DNA of 64,000 bases from a virus, in IMG/VR virus record IMGVR_UViG_3300042563_002067, positions 95,913 through 159,912 of that record. One strand, 5' to 3'. Shown in pieces: positions 61,506-64,000 of this stretch. How positions within the stretch are numbered: position 1 is the stretch's first letter; every line of letters starts with the position of its first letter. The notes under the pieces were generated by a model. It did no database searches. It saw nothing but the letters and a program-made list of their open reading frames with translations, and was not told the origin of the DNA. The position numbers and the translations under genes were made by a program.

Positions 61506-62390
61506 TCAGCTAAGAGTATAAATTAAATTTTCTTCAGGGAAAACAAAATTACCACCCCATATTTTACCGTTTTTATTGTTAAATATCAGGATTTCTTTGT
61601 TGTTTTTGGCAAATATCAACCAATCGGTATTATATCTTTTAACATTTCCTGAACCCATAACAATAGTGTTACCGTCTTCAGTTTTGGTATTTGTGAATGG
61701 TTTAATTTGTGCGGTTTTTCTCTCACCATCAATAATTATTTCACAATCAATTCCACCAATCATATCTTCACTACTACCAAGTTTACCAACAGCATTTACA
61801 TTATCTTTACCAAATTGTTTTTTAAGGATTTCGACCGTAGTGTCTTCTCGTTTTTGACCCCAAGCGTGGGTTTGTCCTAAAACCATCATAAGAGATTGGA
61901 ATGTTGATGACTCGGGATTAAAAATTCTGTCTTTATAATCATCAATAACGTTAACAAAACGTTTAACTTGGTTTAATTGTTCAAATGAGTCTGAGTTTTG
62001 AAACGATATTGGTTGTTGTTTTTGAGATAATAAAACTTTATTAACATCTCTAAGTAACACACAAAAACAACTATAGTTTGTGTTTAATTTGTTTATTACT
62101 GAACGACCCTCTTGTTCTAAATCGTATATTCCGGACATCTCCCCTTCACCATATTTACCTTTTGCGTAATAATTGTTAGGGAACACTTCTCTTAATATAT
62201 GGTTGATTGAGTTTTTAAACGACTCTTTCACTCTTGGGTTTGTGTTGAATACTTGTCTAATTTCTTCAACTTTAGATGGTGAGCATTTTTCTGCTTTTGA
62301 TTCTGATAAAACTAATGATATTTTTCTGTCCGTTTCGTTTTTGTTAATCTCTTGAATTAATAGATTAACCTTGTTTTCTGTATTTTTCAT
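61506..62390 (-). CDS. Putative PD-(D/E)xK nuclease
   Basis: The 294-residue product has a helical N-terminal part (1-150) and a C-terminal domain with the nuclease layout: a helix with E187 (TTVEILKKQFG), GKLGSSEDMIGGID215, then GERKTAQ228-IK230, followed by a mixed strand-helix tail (YNTDWLIFAKNNKEILIF). This D-x12-QxK pattern occurs in PD-(D/E)xK enzymes, where Gln replaces Glu in several families. It may process phage DNA or attack host DNA. A late element 13 bp upstream implies late expression. Family assignment by eye. Confidence 0.5.
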   Translation of the reverse strand: MKNTENKVNLLIQEINKNETDRKISLVLSESKAEKCSPSKVEEIRQVFNTNPRVKESFKNSINHILREVFPNNYYAKGKYGEGEMSGIYDLEQEGRSVINKLNTNYSCFCVLLRDVNKVLLSQKQQPISFQNSDSFEQLNQVKRFVNVIDDYKDRIFNPESSTFQSLMMVLGQTHAWGQKREDTTVEILKKQFGKDNVNAVGKLGSSEDMIGGIDCEIIIDGERKTAQIKPFTNTKTEDGNTIVMGSGNVKRYNTDWLIFAKNNKEILIFNNKNGKIWGGNFVFPEENLIYTLS

Positions 62391-62403
62391 ATAGGCTTGT
62401 TTA

Positions 62404-62415
62404 TTACGATAAATA
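62404..62415 (-). promoter_or_regulatory. Putative late promoter TATTTATCGTAA
   Basis: Minus-strand variant of the recurrent element in a GATATTTATCG context, 13 bp before the ATG at 62390. Confidence 0.5.
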
Positions 62416-62429
62416 TCTAAACAACCGAA

Positions 62430-64000
62430 TTAACCCCGGTTGTTTATTTTATTCATAAGTTCTCCGATAAAATCTCCACTTTCAGAGATATTGTCCCCCA
62501 TCACGGTTCCAATGTTTTGTTTCTTTTGATTTACCATATCGTAAATAATTCCTTCAATTGAGTTATCAAATATTGGGTAGTAAACTGATACCGAATTTTT
62601 TTGTCCGTATCTGTATGCTCTGTCTTCTGCTTGAGCTAAGTCACCCGGAACAAATGATAAGTCATTAATGATTACTGCTTCAGCGGCGGTTAATGTGATA
62701 CCTACACCGGCAGCTTTTACGTTACCAACAAAGACTTTAATCTTTTCATTATCTTGGAATTGGTCAACAGCATATTGTCGTTGAGGTTTTGATGTTGAAC
62801 CATCTAATCTAACCGCTTGTTTTCCAAAATGGTCGGCAATTCTGTTTAATGTTTCAGTAAAGTTGGTAAAGATAATAACTTTTTTGTCTTGTTCCAAAAT
62901 ATTTTCAGCTAATTCTATAGTATCTTTTATTTTTTCTTCAGCAATTACCTGACGAACTTTCATTAACTTACTGAATTGAACCGTCAAAGATGTTGACTCA
63001 TCGGGATTCTTATTATACCAATCATAGTATTCCCCCATCAACCCTTCATAAAGTTTTGACTTTAATCTTAGATAAACCGGTGTAATAATTTTCTCAGGTA
63101 AATCTAACACTTCCGTTTTCAACCTACGTAAAACTTGTCTTGAGGTTCTGTCTCTTAATTCTTCCAAATTGGATGCTCCGGTTACATTCCATATTTTACG
63201 AGTTCCTGCGGTGAATTGGTAACCTTGACAATATCTAATAGCGTAAGCCATCCAATTCTGAGCCACCGGACTCTCAATAAGAGCCAATAAGTTAAAATAA
63301 TTCATTGGACGGTTAGTCATCGGTGTCCCGGTTAATAACCACACTCTTTCACAACTTTTAGAAAAACTATTAACAAGTTTGGTTCTTGCGGCTTGTCCAT
63401 TACTCACATAATGAGCCTCATCCAAAATAATTAAATCAAAATTTCCTTGTGTTATTAAAGATTCTGATTTACCTTTCAAATCGTAGAAGTTTTTAAGAAT
63501 ATCGTAATTTACAATAACAAAATCGTGTTCTATTGAAAAATTCTTACCTTCAGAGATATAAACACTTCTATCGGTATAGTTCTCAATTTCTCTTTGCCAG
63601 TTAATTTTAAGAGATGCCGGACAAACAATTAATATTTTCTTTGCACCCGTCTCTAAAGCGGCGATAATGGTTGCGGTGGTTTTACCTAATCCCATATCAT
63701 CGGCAAGAATAAACCTTTTAGAACCGGCAAGTTTTTCGATAGCTTCTTTTTGATGTTCTAATGGTGGACGATTAGAGTATTTTGAATAATCTACCACAAT
63801 ATTCTTAATTGTGTGTGTTTTAATCAAAGCACCTTTAGGTAACCAAAAATCGTGGATTGTTTCAGATTCTAAAACTTTTCCCCAAACGTGGTAGGATTTT
63901 TCTTTCTCAACTAATAGCTTTTCCACCCATACCTGTTCGGGGATTTTAAGTAATAATTTTTCATCAGCAATTTTTTTGGCAAAGTAGGGGTCTAAATCAA
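62430..64000 (-). CDS. SNF2-type DNA helicase/translocase, N terminus outside window
   Basis: The frame is open to the right edge (it reads through to 64000), so the gene continues beyond; a GTG at 63926 is an internal codon, not the start. The visible part has the SF2/SNF2 helicase motifs: a Walker A in ADDMGLGKTTA, ILIVCPASLKINW (motif Ia), DEAHYVSNG (DEAH box), LTGTPMTNRP (motif III) and the C-terminal half with RLDGSTSKPQRQ and QAEDRAYRYGQKNSV (motif VI). It is closest in layout to SMARCAL1-like annealing helicases. Likely roles are replication-fork or recombination processing. No neighbour suggests a more specific job. Confidence 0.88.
   Translation of the reverse strand, partial: DLDPYFAKKIADEKLLLKIPEQVWVEKLLVEKEKSYHVWGKVLESETIHDFWLPKGALIKTHTIKNIVVDYSKYSNRPPLEHQKEAIEKLAGSKRFILADDMGLGKTTATIIAALETGAKKILIVCPASLKINWQREIENYTDRSVYISEGKNFSIEHDFVIVNYDILKNFYDLKGKSESLITQGNFDLIILDEAHYVSNGQAARTKLVNSFSKSCERVWLLTGTPMTNRPMNYFNLLALIESPVAQNWMAYAIRYCQGYQFTAGTRKIWNVTGASNLEELRDRTSRQVLRRLKTEVLDLPEKIITPVYLRLKSKLYEGLMGEYYDWYNKNPDESTSLTVQFSKLMKVRQVIAEEKIKDTIELAENILEQDKKVIIFTNFTETLNRIADHFGKQAVRLDGSTSKPQRQYAVDQFQDNEKIKVFVGNVKAAGVGITLTAAEAVIINDLSFVPGDLAQAEDRAYRYGQKNSVSVYYPIFDNSIEGIIYDMVNQKKQNIGTVMGDNISESGDFIGELMNKINNRG

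Overview
This window is a piece of a T4-like contractile-tailed phage (Caudoviricetes) genome whose host is most likely a member of the Bacteroidota, probably Flavobacteriia. The T4 relationship rests on a recognisable head block in T4 order (portal gp20, prohead protease gp21, scaffold gp22, major capsid gp23), a family B DNA polymerase (gp43), a gp5-like baseplate OB-fold protein, a gp13-like neck protein and a gp55-like late sigma factor. The Bacteroidota host is inferred from very low GC, A-rich translation starts without Shine-Dalgarno sequences, promoter-like TTG-N19/20-TAnnTTTG elements, a signal peptide ending in SVAQ, a DUF4494-like protein and a Flavobacteriia-style ribosomal protein bS21.

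Layout. 1-7.8 kb (+): head genes, with a small bS21 gene antisense between portal and protease. 7.8-11.9 kb: an HNH endonuclease, an OmpA-like protein, a HELRH-motif metalloprotease-like protein and three small minus-strand genes, one of them secreted. 12.0-18.5 kb (-): tail and baseplate genes. 18.5-33.1 kb (-): one tightly packed run of 18 genes that starts at a host-type promoter-like site and ends with the gp55-like sigma gene. It carries dUTPase, an exonuclease, PhoH, many glycosyltransferases, and gmd + fcl + a ColD-like gene, which together resemble a GDP-colitose or GDP-fucose pathway. 33.2-35.9 kb (-): five small late genes, including a WYL-like protein. 35.9-50.1 kb (+): very large fibre or adhesin proteins with Pro-Thr linkers, BspA/DUF285 repeats, PKD-like modules and a module shared by two of the proteins. 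50.2-55.2 kb (+): a second glycosyltransferase cluster. 55.2-57.1 kb (+): two virion-type proteins, one carrying an LCIB-like (beta-carbonic-anhydrase-type) domain. 57.2-60.0 kb (+): DNA polymerase. 60.0-64.0 kb (-): neck protein, a putative nuclease and a SNF2-type helicase cut by the window edge.

How it fits together. A palindrome-like element, TATTTATAAATA and variants, lies 0-40 bp upstream of head, tail and fibre gene starts on both strands. It is absent from the starts inside the 18-gene block. The simplest reading is a T4-style programme: the host polymerase transcribes the metabolic/sugar block, whose last gene is the late sigma factor, and that factor then switches on the structural genes from TATTTATA promoters. 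Several factor-independent terminators separate the blocks. No stretch longer than 300 bases lacks a gene. I saw no tRNA, rRNA, CRISPR array, insertion sequence or integrase.

The most notable items are the phage bS21 gene with an exceptional Shine-Dalgarno sequence, the LCIB-like carbonic-anhydrase domain in a late virion-type protein, the ColD-like dehydratase with its histidine substitution, and the late-promoter regulon itself.
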